A stretch of 64,000 nt of DNA from Ruania zhangjianzhongii (lineage in GTDB: Bacteria; Actinomycetota; Actinomycetes; Actinomycetales; Beutenbergiaceae): NCBI RefSeq assembly GCF_008000995.1, contig NZ_CP042828.1:5003306-5067305 (forward strand). The letters are read 5' to 3'. Under the pieces are notes generated by a model. The model saw only the letters and a program-made list of their open reading frames with translations, did no database searches and was not told the origin of the DNA. Positions within the stretch are counted from its first letter, which is position 1, and every line of letters begins with the position of its first letter. The translations under genes were made by a program, and so were the position numbers. Shown piece by piece: positions 1 to 9,113 of the stretch.

Positions 1-1
1 T

Positions 2-370
2 ATGCGCCCGGTTATCGAGCAGGCCGGCCCGGGCGAGCCCCTCAGTGGCGCCGCAGATTGCCGCCACCGGCACTCCGGCGTCGAGGAATCGGGACGCAAC
101 CTGGACGTAAGGCACCTCCTGTCCCGGCTCCCAGCCCGCTCCGCCGGGGAGAATCAGCAGGTCGCTCTCAGCGGGGTCCAGCGCGTCGAGGGTGAGATCG
201 GGCAGCCAGTGCATGCCACCCATCGTCGGTACCGGATCGTGCGCGGCCGCCACGGCGACGACGTTCCACGGCTCCTGGGTGAAGCGTCCGGTGTTGAGCT
301 CGGTCAGCAGATAGCCGGGCTCCCAGTCGGCCAGGTGGTCGACCAGCAGGATATGTGCAGTAGGTGTCAT
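2..370 (-). CDS. DJ-1/PfpI family protein (type 1 glutamine amidotransferase-like), 3' end outside window
   Basis: The gene runs off the left edge, so only about 123 N-terminal residues are seen, starting at the ATG at 370. The protein opens with a beta strand (HILLVDHLADWE) and holds a flavodoxin-like glycine turn (LLILPGGAGWEPG). It also has the nucleophile elbow AAICGATEG, whose Cys is the expected catalytic residue of DJ-1/PfpI proteins. Relatives act as deglycase- or protease-like stress proteins or as small-molecule hydratases, and the exact activity cannot be read here. The start codon overlaps the left end of a 36-bp palindrome, so a repressor bound there would block transcription. 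It could equally be annotated as YdeA-like. Confidence 0.85.
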   Translation of the reverse strand, partial: MTPTAHILLVDHLADWEPGYLLTELNTGRFTQEPWNVVAVAAAHDPVPTMGGMHWLPDLTLDALDPAESDLLILPGGAGWEPGQEVPYVQVASRFLDAGVPVAAICGATEGLARAGLLDNRAH

Positions 371-405
371 GACAACATGTTCCCATCATTGGGAACATGT
401 TGTCA
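370..405. promoter_or_regulatory. 36-bp perfect palindrome, probable operator
   Basis: Two 16-bp arms (TGACAACATGTTCCCA and its exact reverse complement) flank a 4-bp spacer. Each arm contains the 8-bp palindrome AACATGTT, at 374-381 and 394-401. The two centres are 20 bp apart, about two helical turns, as expected for two repressor dimers on one DNA face. The site overlaps the start of the DJ-1/PfpI gene. No regulator gene is adjacent in this window. Confidence 0.6.
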
Positions 406-636
406 ATCGGGCATATGGTTGCGCGACAGATCGCCGTCGAGCAGTTCGAGCTGCTGCCGAGCGAGGAACCCTTCGACCTCGCTTTCGCCGTTCGGGTGGG
501 CGCACTCGATGGCAGGCACCCGATGGCCGGCCAGATCGCCCGCCCACGGATCGCGGCGGCACTCGCCCCGCACGGACGGCTGTTCATCGACGGCGGGAGT
601 CCCCTCCGGGAGGTCGAGCTACCGCCACGCAGGTAG
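397..636 (+). pseudogene. C-terminal remnant of a class I SAM-dependent methyltransferase
   Basis: The 79-residue reading frame ends in a stretch (FDLAFAVRVGALDGRHP, then RIAAALAPHGRLFIDGG) that resembles the last strands of small class I methyltransferases of actinobacteria. The SAM-binding N-terminal half (GxGxG loop) is missing, and the frame begins inside the palindrome at 370-405. I therefore read it as a truncated relic, not an active enzyme. The family call rests on motif memory only. It is convergent with the AbiH gene. Confidence 0.45.
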
Positions 637-676
637 TAGAACCACGAGCTGCTGGTGCGGTGGGGACCCGTCCTGG

Positions 677-1645
677 TCAGGTGGCCGCCAGCCGGGGGAT
701 GCCGGGGAAGCCGAGCGCGTCCATCACCTCGAGGAAGTTCTCCGCGTCGTCCGAGCCGGACACGTCTCCGCTCGGGCTGTAGCAGTAGTGCGTCCAGACG
801 GTGGCCGCGTCGCAGTAGTGATCGATCAGGTGCTCCACATACGGATGGTCGGCCTCGCCGAAGGCAAACCCGTACGAGTCGATCCGGCGCAGTGTCCGGC
901 AGTGCCGCAGGAAGCTGCCGATCAGCTCAAGTCTCGGGTTCTTGGTCAGCCCATCCAGCAACGCGTCCAGTGTCACCTCGCGCACGGAGTTGCTGAGGGA
1001 GTTCGATCCTGTGGTCCGCCACTTGGTTTTCATCGGTGGCGCGCATCCGAAGTACAGCGGGCTAGAACCGTGCACTTCGCCATGGATAGGCAGGATCTTG
1101 CTTTCGTCCACGTGCAAGACCGTGCGCAACGTGTCGGTGTAGTTGAACGTGATGACGCCGTCGCTGTTCTCGACCAGAGCGCGTGCAGGTGGTCGCGGGT
1201 CCAGGGTGGGGCCAGGCAGTTGCGCGATCCAGTCGGTGAACGTGTCCGACAGACCGGTCCGGAAATCGTGGCTGTAGTCGTGGCCGTCGGCGGTGAGTTG
1301 ATCCAGCTCGCTCAGGTCGCCGGAGTCCGGGTAGTCCAGTTCGGCAACCTCGCCGGGAAGGTTCAGGTCTGCCAACCCGGCCTCGAAGTCCCGCCACCCA
1401 GGGCCTGCGATCTCTTCGACCTGTTCGAAGATCCGGATCAGCACGTCATTGCCTCCCGCGAGATCCTCCATCGATACTGTGTGGAAGTACTCCCGGAAGT
1501 CCGCGAAGCTCGACCTGCAGCCGAGGGCGAGATCCCAACCGTTGCCGAGGAGCGCCAACGAAGTGAACGGCCTGGGCGGCGGATCGGGCACCAACTTCTT
1601 GATCTGGTCCAGCAGCCAGTCGGAGCCCTCCATCGGATAGGGCAT
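677..1645 (-). CDS. AbiH-family abortive infection (phage defence) protein
   Basis: The 322-residue protein starts at an ATG preceded by GAGAGGGGAA. A longer frame upstream lacks such a site. Residues about 27-40 read LALLGNGWDLALGCR, close to the AbiH signature IGNGFDLAHGLPTSY near the N-terminus. The middle holds ITFNYTDTLRTVLHV followed by IHGEVHG, the second family hallmark. Near the C-terminus SYGFAFGEADHPYVEHL matches the conserved SFGxSDxxYxxxI block. AbiH from Lactococcus causes phage-induced abortive infection and its biochemical mechanism is not well established. It stands alone, between a methyltransferase relic and a possible transposase tail, which suggests acquired DNA. Confidence 0.8.
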   Translation of the reverse strand: MPYPMEGSDWLLDQIKKLVPDPPPRPFTSLALLGNGWDLALGCRSSFADFREYFHTVSMEDLAGGNDVLIRIFEQVEEIAGPGWRDFEAGLADLNLPGEVAELDYPDSGDLSELDQLTADGHDYSHDFRTGLSDTFTDWIAQLPGPTLDPRPPARALVENSDGVITFNYTDTLRTVLHVDESKILPIHGEVHGSSPLYFGCAPPMKTKWRTTGSNSLSNSVREVTLDALLDGLTKNPRLELIGSFLRHCRTLRRIDSYGFAFGEADHPYVEHLIDHYCDAATVWTHYCYSPSGDVSGSDDAENFLEVMDALGFPGIPRLAAT

Positions 1646-1664
1646 AGGTCGTTCCCCTCTCACT

Positions 1665-1781
1665 CCCGATCTCAGCGACGCCACCGCCTCCGGCATCCTA
1701 TGGCGCCGCGCACAGTCGCGCCGGCACGTCCGCGAGCTGACGGCCCTCGGCTACCACGTCACCCTCGAACCCGCTGCCTGA
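1665..1781 (+). pseudogene. Possible transposase C-terminal fragment
   Basis: An open frame without its own start reads GILWRRAQSRRHVRE followed by LTALGYHVTLEP and a stop at 1779-1781. The basic helix plus the 'ALGYxVTLxP' ending resembles the last residues of transposases common in actinobacteria. Only about 38 residues remain, so the family cannot be named. It lies directly upstream of the AbiH gene, on the opposite strand. Confidence 0.3.
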
Positions 1782-1844
1782 CCCCACAAGGGCACCTAAT
1801 TGTCGGACTAGGCTGACCGTGATGGACTGCAGAAGTACACCTCG

Positions 1845-2339
1845 ATGACCGGTGCGCAGTGGTCGGTGCTCGCCGGCGCCTTCCTCGGCGGTGCGCTCCC
1901 CTGGCTGGAGGCGATCGTGGTGATCCCGATCGGGATCCTCGCCGGCGCGCCCGCGCCCCTCGTGGTGCTGGCCGCCGTGGTCGGCAATCTGCTCACCGTC
2001 GCACTGGCGGCGGTCTTCGGTGAACGCATCCGCGACTGGTGGGTGGCCCGGCGACACCGCCGTCGATCCGCTGACGGCGACGACGACCCAGCCGCTGCCG
2101 AACGGCGCGGCCGGCGGCAGGACCGGATCACCCGCGTGATGTCGCGCTGGGGTATGCCTGGCCTGGCGCTGCTCGGGCCGATCGGTCTCGGCACGCAGTT
2201 CTCCGCGATCGCGGCGGTGGCACTCGGGGTGACCGCCCGGTCCGCGTTTCTCTGGGTCGGCGCCGGCACGGTGGCCTGGAGCATCGTCGCAGCAGCGCTG
2301 ACCCTCACCGGAGTCTCCGTAGCCGGCATCGGGGCCTGA
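1845..2339 (+). CDS. Small multidrug export-type membrane protein (Sm_multidrug_ex family)
   Basis: This is a 164-residue membrane protein. The N-terminal part (residues about 5-60) has the acidic and proline-bearing helices typical of the family (GALPWLEAIVVIPIG). A basic cytoplasmic linker follows at residues 65-100, and then two more hydrophobic segments (MPGLALLGPIGLGTQFSAI onward). The family name comes from weak similarity to exporters and no substrate is established. It is followed 70 bp later by an amino-acid permease on the same strand, so the two may be co-transcribed. The ATG at 1845 is the only reasonable start. Confidence 0.75.
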   Translation: MTGAQWSVLAGAFLGGALPWLEAIVVIPIGILAGAPAPLVVLAAVVGNLLTVALAAVFGERIRDWWVARRHRRRSADGDDDPAAAERRGRRQDRITRVMSRWGMPGLALLGPIGLGTQFSAIAAVALGVTARSAFLWVGAGTVAWSIVAAALTLTGVSVAGIGA

Positions 2340-2409
2340 TGATCCGCTCCGCGCCGAGACCGCCCATCGACACCGTGCCAGCGCGCCGCTGGCCTGCGAC
2401 GATCCCGGC

Positions 2410-3678
2410 ATGAACACCCTGGCCCGCAGCCTCACCACCCGCGACGCGGTGGCAGTCGGCCTCAGCTCGATGATCGGGGCTGGGGTGTTCGCGGCCTTCG
2501 GTCCGGCGGCGCAGGCCGTCCTGCCCACCGGCACCGGGGCGGCGCTGCTCATCGCGCTGGCCCTGGCGGCGCTCGTCGCCTATGCGAATGCCACCTCTTC
2601 GGCCCAGCTCGCCGCCCAGTACCCCACCTCCGGGGGAACGTATCTCTACGGCCGCGAGCGCCTCGGGCCCTGGTGGGGCTACCTTGCCGGCTGGGGCTTC
2701 GTCGTCGGGAAGACCGCGAGCTGTGCCGCGATGGCCCTGACCTTCGCTACCTACGCCGCGCCGCCCGGGTGGGAGCGCCCGGTTGCCGCGGCTGCCGTGA
2801 TCGCGCTGGCAGCGGTCAACTACTGCGGCGTGACCCGCACCGCACGGCTCGCCCGCTGGATTGTGAGCCTGGTGCTGCTCGCACTGGCGATCACGGTCAC
2901 CGTGGCGCTGGGTAGTGGCAAACCGGACTGGTCGCAGGTGGGGCATGGCGACGGCGGTGCGGGCCTTCTGGGCGGACCGGCCGGGTGGTACGGGGTGCTC
3001 CAGGCAGCGGGTCTGCTCTTCTTCGCGTTCGCCGGGTACGCCCGGATCGCCACGATGGGTGAGGAGGTGCGTGATCCGCAGCGCGCGATTCCGCGTGCGA
3101 TCGTGCTCGCGCTCGGTGGGGTGGTGGCTCTGTACGCGGTGATCGCCGTGTCGTTGCTCGCCGTGCTGGGGCTGCCCGGTATCGCCGGAGCATCCGCTCC
3201 AGTGGCCGACGCAGTCGCCGCGACGCCATGGGCCAGTGCCGTGGTCCGGATGGGCGCAGCGGCAGCCTCGCTCGGCGCGCTCCTCGCCCTGGTGGCCGGG
3301 ATCGGCCGGACCAGTCTGGCGATGGCCCGGGAGGGCGATCTGCCCCGTGGGCTGGCGGCGGTGCACCCGCGCTTCGGAGTTCCCCATCGGGCGGAGGTCG
3401 CGGTGGCGATCGTGCTGATCCTGCTGGTGCTGACCGTCGATCTGCGCGGTGCCATCGGCTTCTCCTCCTTCGGCGTGCTCGTGTACTACGCCGTCGCCAA
3501 CCTGTCTGCATGGACGCAGTCGGGGGTGCACCGGCGCTTCCCGCGGGTTCTCCAGGCCGTAGGTCAGATCGGCTGCGTCATCCTCTGCACGACCCTGCCG
3601 GCGACGGCGGTGCTCGCCGGGATCGTCGTGTTCGCCGTGGGATTGGGGTTACGAGCAGTTCGCGTGCGAGCCGGATAG
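2410..3678 (+). CDS. APC-superfamily amino-acid permease
   Basis: The 422-residue protein has about 11-12 hydrophobic segments. Helix 1 carries the substrate-binding motif of the APC fold (VGLSSMIGAGVFAAFGPA), and the next helices hold YPTSGGTYLYGRERLG. A conserved loop (GEEVRDPQRAIPRAI) sits between helices 6 and 7. It would import amino acids or related amines by proton or sodium symport, and the substrate is not predictable. No catabolic gene is adjacent. Confidence 0.88.
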   Translation: MNTLARSLTTRDAVAVGLSSMIGAGVFAAFGPAAQAVLPTGTGAALLIALALAALVAYANATSSAQLAAQYPTSGGTYLYGRERLGPWWGYLAGWGFVVGKTASCAAMALTFATYAAPPGWERPVAAAAVIALAAVNYCGVTRTARLARWIVSLVLLALAITVTVALGSGKPDWSQVGHGDGGAGLLGGPAGWYGVLQAAGLLFFAFAGYARIATMGEEVRDPQRAIPRAIVLALGGVVALYAVIAVSLLAVLGLPGIAGASAPVADAVAATPWASAVVRMGAAAASLGALLALVAGIGRTSLAMAREGDLPRGLAAVHPRFGVPHRAEVAVAIVLILLVLTVDLRGAIGFSSFGVLVYYAVANLSAWTQSGVHRRFPRVLQAVGQIGCVILCTTLPATAVLAGIVVFAVGLGLRAVRVRAG

Positions 3679-3776
3679 GTGGTGGGCAGCGGGCCCGAGC
3701 CGGCGGTGTGATGGTGGACGGTCGGCATCCGGAGAGCGGCATTGGTATTTTCCCAACGCCGACGGAGACTCCCGGC

Positions 3777-4683
3777 ATGGACAAGCAGGTCCTCGAGGTG
3801 GGTGAGCGGATCCGCGCCAGTCTGGCGCCGGGGATGTCGCAGCGTGCACTCGCGGACCACGTCGAGATGACCCCCGACGCTCTGTCGCGAGCGTTGAACG
3901 GTCAGCGCGGGTTCTCAATCCTTGAGCTGACCAGGATCGCCGAGAGCCTCCGGGTCGATCTCAACTGGCTGATCACCGGTAGGCCAGACCCACACCGGCT
4001 GAGTATCGCGGCTCGACAGCAGTGGGACGCTCAACAACGCACCCGGTCCAATCCCAGCGAGGAGCGTGACCAGGACATCCTGCAGCAGGTCGCGCACACC
4101 TACCGCGCTGCCTATCCGGACGGTCCGCCCGCCAGCGAGCCCCTACCCGGGTCACCGGGAGCAGTACGCGAGGTACTGGGCCGCGAATTCGTCACGCAGT
4201 TCGCGGAGACGATCGAGGAGCGTCTCGCCGTTGACGTGGTGCGCATCCCTGGACCGGGGCACCGACTACTCCCTCACTGTCGGTCAACGCGGAATCATCG
4301 TGCTGAACGCGATCCCGAACTGGTTCCGCAGCAACTGGTCCTTGGCGCACGAGCTGGGGCATCTCGCGCTGGGGCACCACGTGCGGGGTGACTCCCCCAC
4401 GACTGCGCAGGAGAACGCGGCGGACCAGTTCGCCGCCGGCATGCTGCTGCCGGAGTCGGTCGTGCGCGCCATGGACTGGACCGGGGCCGACGAGTCTCAG
4501 CTCGCATCGTTCCTCTGGGAGTCGGGTGTGTCCACTCTGGCGATCCTGCAGCAGTTCACCTGCACCAGTGAGCGGCCCAGGACTCTCGCGGCACAACGGA
4601 TGGCCGAGCGGTGTCGACAGGAACCAGTCGGGCTATCGTCCGGTGAGCTCCAGACCGGGATCCGGCGAGGACAGGTCAGCTAG
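3777..4683 (+). pseudogene. XRE-family regulator fused to ImmA/IrrE metallopeptidase, interrupted by a frameshift
   Basis: The N-terminal half starts at the ATG at 3777 and is a helix-turn-helix of XRE type (MSQRALADHVEMTPDALSRA; LRVDLNWLITGR). The C-terminal half, in another frame, holds the zinc-protease motif LAHELGHLALGHH and downstream ENAADQFAAGMLLP, typical of ImmA/IrrE (DUF955). Removing one G from the GGGG run at 4256-4259 joins both halves as a single protein of about 301 residues (IPGPGTDYSLTV). Such proteins derepress mobile elements or stress genes by cleaving a repressor. The frameshift may be a true inactivation or a base-calling error. Function in this strain is uncertain. Confidence 0.8.
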
Positions 4684-4830
4684 GGCCTCCCCACGAGGCT
4701 TTCCGCGCCCGCCTGGAGTCAGGCGACGCCACCTGGGAACGCGGAACGGTCTGGGCACTGCGTGTGTAGACACGCCCGGAACTACCTGGATAGTCTCGTC
4801 GCCGGCGACGACGCCACCGGAGGGACTTCG

Positions 4831-7719
4831 ATGCACAGCAGCAGGATTCGTCTCGGGACCCGGGCGCTGGCCGCCCTGGCCACCAGCACCGCCATGGTCA
4901 CCGCGCTCCTGGTAGCGCCCGCGAGCGCGGATGAACCCACCGCTCCCGCGGCGCCGGCCGACGAGGCGCCGGTGACCGTCCCGGCGCTGCAGCAGTGGGA
5001 ACCCGGCGGGGAGAACTTCGCGCTCGGCCGCGGGGCGATCCAGCTGCGCGTCGACCCCCAGTACGCCGACGAACTCACCGACGATGCCACCACCTTCGCC
5101 ACGGACCTGGAGGCGCTCACCGGCCGTCACGTCGTCGTGCAGGTCAAGGGCACCAGCCCCGGCCGTGGACCGGGCGTCATCCAGTTGACGCTCGATCCGG
5201 ACTGGACCGAGCATGGCGCCGAGTCGAGCCGAATCACCGTGGATCACGACGTCACGATCGCCGGACCGACGGACGACGGCGTCTTCCTCGGCACCCGGAG
5301 CGTCCTGCAGATGCTCTCCCACGACCGCACCATCCCCGGCGGCGTCGCGACCGACTGGCCGGGCTATGCCGAACGAAGCTTCATGGTGGACAACGGCCGC
5401 CAGTACTTCACGCCCGAGTGGGCGCGCCGGCAGATCCGGGAGCTCGCCTCCCTGAAGTACAACGAGTTCCACTGGCACATCGCGGACAATGCCGGCTTCC
5501 GGATCGAGTCCAGGACCCACCCGGAGATCGTCTCGCCTGAGCACTGGACCCAGGAGCAGGTCACCGAGCTGGTGGAGTACGCCGCCCGGTACCACATCGA
5601 GATCATTCCCGAGATCGACATGCCCGGGCACATGCAGTACGCGCTCCGCGAGCACCCCGAACTGCAGGTCGTCGATGCCGACGGCAACCGCAACACCCGC
5701 AACCTCGACCCCACCAATCCCGAAGCACGGCAGTTCGTGCAGGAGATCCTCGACGAGTTGATCCCCCTCTTCCCGGGCCGGTACGTGCACACCGGAGGGG
5801 ATGAGTTCACCGGCGACTGGGACGCGTACCCGGTGCTGACCAACTGGGCACAGGAGAAGTACGGCCCGGAGGCCAACGCCCACGACGCGGTGCTCGACTT
5901 CACCAATTTCGTCAACGACGTCGTCCAGGCGCACGGCAAGACCATGCGGATGTGGAACGACGGCGCCCAGGGCGGCGCCGTACTCCAGGCCGACACAGAC
6001 ATCGTGCTGGAGTACTGGTCCGACCAGCACGGCGATGTCACCGCGCAGGAGTTCCTCGATCGGGGCTACCAACTGATCAACGCCAATCGCAACGTGCTCT
6101 ACGGCGTACCGGGGGCGACGCCGACCTGGAACAACCTCGATCCCCGCAAGATCACCGAGGACTGGGATATGGGTCAGTGGCACGACGCCGTGGCCCCCAA
6201 CACCACCGATCCACACGCCGAGGGCATCCTCGGGGGGCAGATCCACCTCTGGAACGACTCCCCCGGCACCGCCACCGAAGAACAGATCTCCGGACGGCTG
6301 CATATGCCGCTCCGGGCGATGGCACAGCAGCTCTGGGACTCCGACCTCGACGGCGGGTGGGACGCGCTGGCCGGGCGAGTCTTCGCCGTCGGGCAGGAAC
6401 CTCAGTGGGCGCTGCTGGACGGACCCGATCCGAACCTCGCACACGGAGCTCTCGTCTGGTCCACCGGCCGGGAACGGCCGGACTGCCACGAATCGATGCT
6501 CACCGATGGCGACCCCAGCACCCGCTGGTGCGGGCCGAAGGTCACTCCACAGTCGGTGGTGCTCGACCTCGGCCACCAGGTCGATCTCGGCACGGTGATC
6601 CTGGACTGGGAGTCAGCCTATGCGGGCGCGTACTCCGTGGAGGCGTCCACAGATCTGAGCACGTGGACCACGCTGGCCACCACCGAGGACGGCGACGGCG
6701 GGCTGGATCGCCATGCGATCAGCGGCGAGGGCCGTTACCTCCGGCTGACGATGACCGAGCGCGGCACTCAGTGGGGGCTGTCCCTGTATGAGATCGAGGT
6801 CTACGAGACTGGGGCGCTCATCCCGCGCGACTTCTCGCTGACCGTCGATCCCGCCGTGCTGCTGGCGTCGGCGGAGCAGCCCGGCGCCGCGACCCTCACC
6901 GTGGACAACGCCGGTGACCAGGCGGCGACCCTGAACTGGACTGCCGAGCCGCCCGACGGCGTCACGATCGTCCCCGCCTCGGGCACCGTGCGCCTCGGGG
7001 CGGGCGAGAGCGCCGAGGTGGCGGTAGAGGTCACCGGCCCGGCAGAGCCCGGAACCCTCCGAGTGCCGCTCACGGTCACCGCGGGTTCGGGCGGTGAGGC
7101 GATCCCGGTGGCCGAGGCGGAGCTGGGGGTGTCGGTGCCGCACGCCGCCCTGGCCGATGCATTCTCCGGTGTGTCGGTCACCGACGATGACGAGGTGAAC
7201 CCGCCCGGACTCGGTGTCGGCATCGACGGCGCAGGTTCGTCGTATTCGGCGCAGGCGCTGGCCGACCACGGCGTACAGCCGGGAACCGAGCTCAGCCGTG
7301 AGGGTGTCACTCTGACCTGGCCGGACGTAGATCCGGGGACCGCGAACAACGTGCTCGCGAACGGCCAGAGCGTGCGGCTTGATGCCTCCGGTAGCCGGAT
7401 CGGGCTGCTGGCCGCGGGCACCTACGGCACAGTGACCGGCGACTGGGTGGTGCACTACACCGACGGCAGCTCCGAAACCGTCGAACTGAGCACACCGGAC
7501 TGGAGCCAGTCGAACCCCGGTGACTCAGCCATCGTCTCGATGCCGTATCGGAACACCCCGACCGGGCCGACCGACCGGGCGACCCAGGTGCACTTCCAGT
7601 CGATCCCGATCGACCCGGAGCGAACCGTGGCGGCGCTGACCCTGCCGACCGTCTCCGCAACGGCGGTGCGGGGCACGCCCGCGTTGCACGTGTTCGCCAT
7701 CGGGATCGGGTCGTCGTGA
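4831..7719 (+). CDS. Secreted GH20 beta-N-acetylhexosaminidase, multidomain
   Basis: The 962-residue protein begins at the ATG at 4831 after GGAGGGA. Residues 1-33 are a signal peptide ending in ASA. The GH20 catalytic barrel spans about residues 120-510, with FHWHIADNAGFRIES, IIPEIDMPGHMQYA and HTGGDEFT. The acidic pair D324-E325 is the expected catalytic couple for substrate-assisted hydrolysis of terminal GlcNAc/GalNAc. A discoidin-like (F5/8 C) carbohydrate-binding domain follows at about 550-660 (MLTDGDPSTRWCGP). Next come a NEW3-like beta domain (about 670-770) and a C-terminal beta module. It likely releases amino sugars from chitin or glycan fragments outside the cell. No wall-anchor motif is seen. 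Confidence 0.92.
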   Translation: MHSSRIRLGTRALAALATSTAMVTALLVAPASADEPTAPAAPADEAPVTVPALQQWEPGGENFALGRGAIQLRVDPQYADELTDDATTFATDLEALTGRHVVVQVKGTSPGRGPGVIQLTLDPDWTEHGAESSRITVDHDVTIAGPTDDGVFLGTRSVLQMLSHDRTIPGGVATDWPGYAERSFMVDNGRQYFTPEWARRQIRELASLKYNEFHWHIADNAGFRIESRTHPEIVSPEHWTQEQVTELVEYAARYHIEIIPEIDMPGHMQYALREHPELQVVDADGNRNTRNLDPTNPEARQFVQEILDELIPLFPGRYVHTGGDEFTGDWDAYPVLTNWAQEKYGPEANAHDAVLDFTNFVNDVVQAHGKTMRMWNDGAQGGAVLQADTDIVLEYWSDQHGDVTAQEFLDRGYQLINANRNVLYGVPGATPTWNNLDPRKITEDWDMGQWHDAVAPNTTDPHAEGILGGQIHLWNDSPGTATEEQISGRLHMPLRAMAQQLWDSDLDGGWDALAGRVFAVGQEPQWALLDGPDPNLAHGALVWSTGRERPDCHESMLTDGDPSTRWCGPKVTPQSVVLDLGHQVDLGTVILDWESAYAGAYSVEASTDLSTWTTLATTEDGDGGLDRHAISGEGRYLRLTMTERGTQWGLSLYEIEVYETGALIPRDFSLTVDPAVLLASAEQPGAATLTVDNAGDQAATLNWTAEPPDGVTIVPASGTVRLGAGESAEVAVEVTGPAEPGTLRVPLTVTAGSGGEAIPVAEAELGVSVPHAALADAFSGVSVTDDDEVNPPGLGVGIDGAGSSYSAQALADHGVQPGTELSREGVTLTWPDVDPGTANNVLANGQSVRLDASGSRIGLLAAGTYGTVTGDWVVHYTDGSSETVELSTPDWSQSNPGDSAIVSMPYRNTPTGPTDRATQVHFQSIPIDPERTVAALTLPTVSATAVRGTPALHVFAIGIGSS

Positions 7720-8987
7720 CGGCGCAGGAGTTCGGGGCCGCCGACGGAGTTGGAGATTGGCGGGTGCTCGGCGAGGTGGCGAGCGCATGGTTCTCGGCGC
7801 CGTCCCATGCCGCGGGGGCCGCGCTGGCCCGGCCGCTGGCCGACCTCGACGTACCGGTGGACCTGAGCGTGCGCGCCACCGGGGTGCGCGCCGACATCGT
7901 GCCCACTGGCGGCATGCTCGGGACCACTGAGATGAGTGCGGCACGTGAGGTATCGGCTGCTGCGCGGGCGCTGGACCTGGCGGCCGACCCGGCCGTGCTG
8001 CAGTCGCTCCGGCTGACGTTCGACGTTCTCGACCGGGCTGCGGTGCAGCCGTTCTGGGAGACGGTCCTGGGGTACGTGCCCCGCGGTGTGGCGGACATCG
8101 CGGACCCGCTGCGCCGGGGGCCCACGATCAGTTTCCAGGACCAGGGTGAGCCCCGACCGCTGCGCAATCGGCTGCACCTCGATGCGGTCACCCCGCAACC
8201 CGTGGCGCAGGCCGCGCTGGAGGCGGTGCGGGAGCGGAGCGCCGGGTCGATCGCCGAGCACGGGTTCTACGCCACCGTGGCCGATGCGGAGGGCAACGAG
8301 GCCGATCTCCTGCCACTGCAGGACGGCGCCGATGGTTGGGGCGAGCCGGAGACCGAGGACTGGCGGCTCGTGTTCTCGGCGATGGCCTGGTACCGGGTGG
8401 ACTCGACCGGGCAGGCCGCCGATCTCATCTCCGCTGCCGCGGAGCTGGCCGACGAGGCGAAACTCGCGCTGGGCATCGACCTGCGCCCCGGGTTCGTGGT
8501 CCTCGACACGGGTAAGGACCTGTGGGAACAGGATGACGGCTACGAGGTGCTCGCCACGCGGATCCAGGAGCGCGCCCGAGCGCTCGGGCTCACCGCGGAC
8601 GTCACGAAGCCCCGGTTCGTGCAGGTGGGCATAGACGCCGCGGACATCCCGGCAGTGCGGCGGTTCTGGTGCGCGGTGCTCGGCTACCAGGAGGACCCAC
8701 GCGCCGAGGTCACCGACATCATCGATCCGCGTCAGCTCACCATGCCGCTGTTCTTTCAGGCCGTCGACGCCACGGAGACCGGGCGGCTCGCGCAGCGCAA
8801 CCGGATCCACCTTGACGCATTCGTTCCGGGCGACCAGGCGCGGGCTCGGGTGGCGGCCGGGCTGGCCGCCGGTGGATCGCTGCTCTCCGACGAGCACGCA
8901 CCGGCCTGGTGGACGCTGGCCGACCCGGAGGGCAACGAGGTGGACATCAGTGTGGCCTCGGGGCGTCGGCACCACCGGACTGGATAG
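7716..8987 (+). CDS. VOC (glyoxalase-like) protein with two VOC modules and a pterin-dehydratase-like N-terminus
   Basis: The 423-residue protein starts at a GTG that overlaps the GH20 stop (GTGA), so the two are translationally coupled. The first 80 residues look like a degenerate 4a-hydroxytetrahydrobiopterin dehydratase module (VGDWRVLGEVASAWF), often joined to VOC domains in actinobacteria. The repeated VOC modules are marked by paired blocks: VQPFWETVLGYVP / RNRLHLDAV / DAEGNEADL and VRRFWCAVLGYQE / RNRIHLDAF / DPEGNEVDI. The catalytic metal ligands and substrate cannot be assigned. It could be a dioxygenase-like or binding protein. Confidence 0.8.
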   Translation: MTAQEFGAADGVGDWRVLGEVASAWFSAPSHAAGAALARPLADLDVPVDLSVRATGVRADIVPTGGMLGTTEMSAAREVSAAARALDLAADPAVLQSLRLTFDVLDRAAVQPFWETVLGYVPRGVADIADPLRRGPTISFQDQGEPRPLRNRLHLDAVTPQPVAQAALEAVRERSAGSIAEHGFYATVADAEGNEADLLPLQDGADGWGEPETEDWRLVFSAMAWYRVDSTGQAADLISAAAELADEAKLALGIDLRPGFVVLDTGKDLWEQDDGYEVLATRIQERARALGLTADVTKPRFVQVGIDAADIPAVRRFWCAVLGYQEDPRAEVTDIIDPRQLTMPLFFQAVDATETGRLAQRNRIHLDAFVPGDQARARVAAGLAAGGSLLSDEHAPAWWTLADPEGNEVDISVASGRRHHRTG

Positions 8988-9014
8988 CGTCGACCCCAGC
9001 ACGCACCCCGCACG

Positions 9015-9040
9015 CGACGCGGCGCACTTCCGCCGCGTCG
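9015..9040. terminator. Bidirectional hairpin between VOC gene and dnaB
   Basis: A perfect 10-bp stem (CGACGCGGCG / CGCCGCGTCG) with a 6-nt loop sits between two convergent genes. There is no clear T-run, which is common in high-GC actinobacteria. Confidence 0.55.
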
Positions 9041-9113
9041 TCCGGGCCGGCCTGCGTGAGCGTTGTTGCTGGTGGTGGTTCAGAACGTGCCCTTGGATGT
9101 CACCCGGCGTTGG

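Noticed and set aside
4633..6576. A 647-codon reverse frame across the GH20 gene.
   Set aside because: It is a GC-rich shadow frame: the forward frame has the signal peptide and catalytic motifs.
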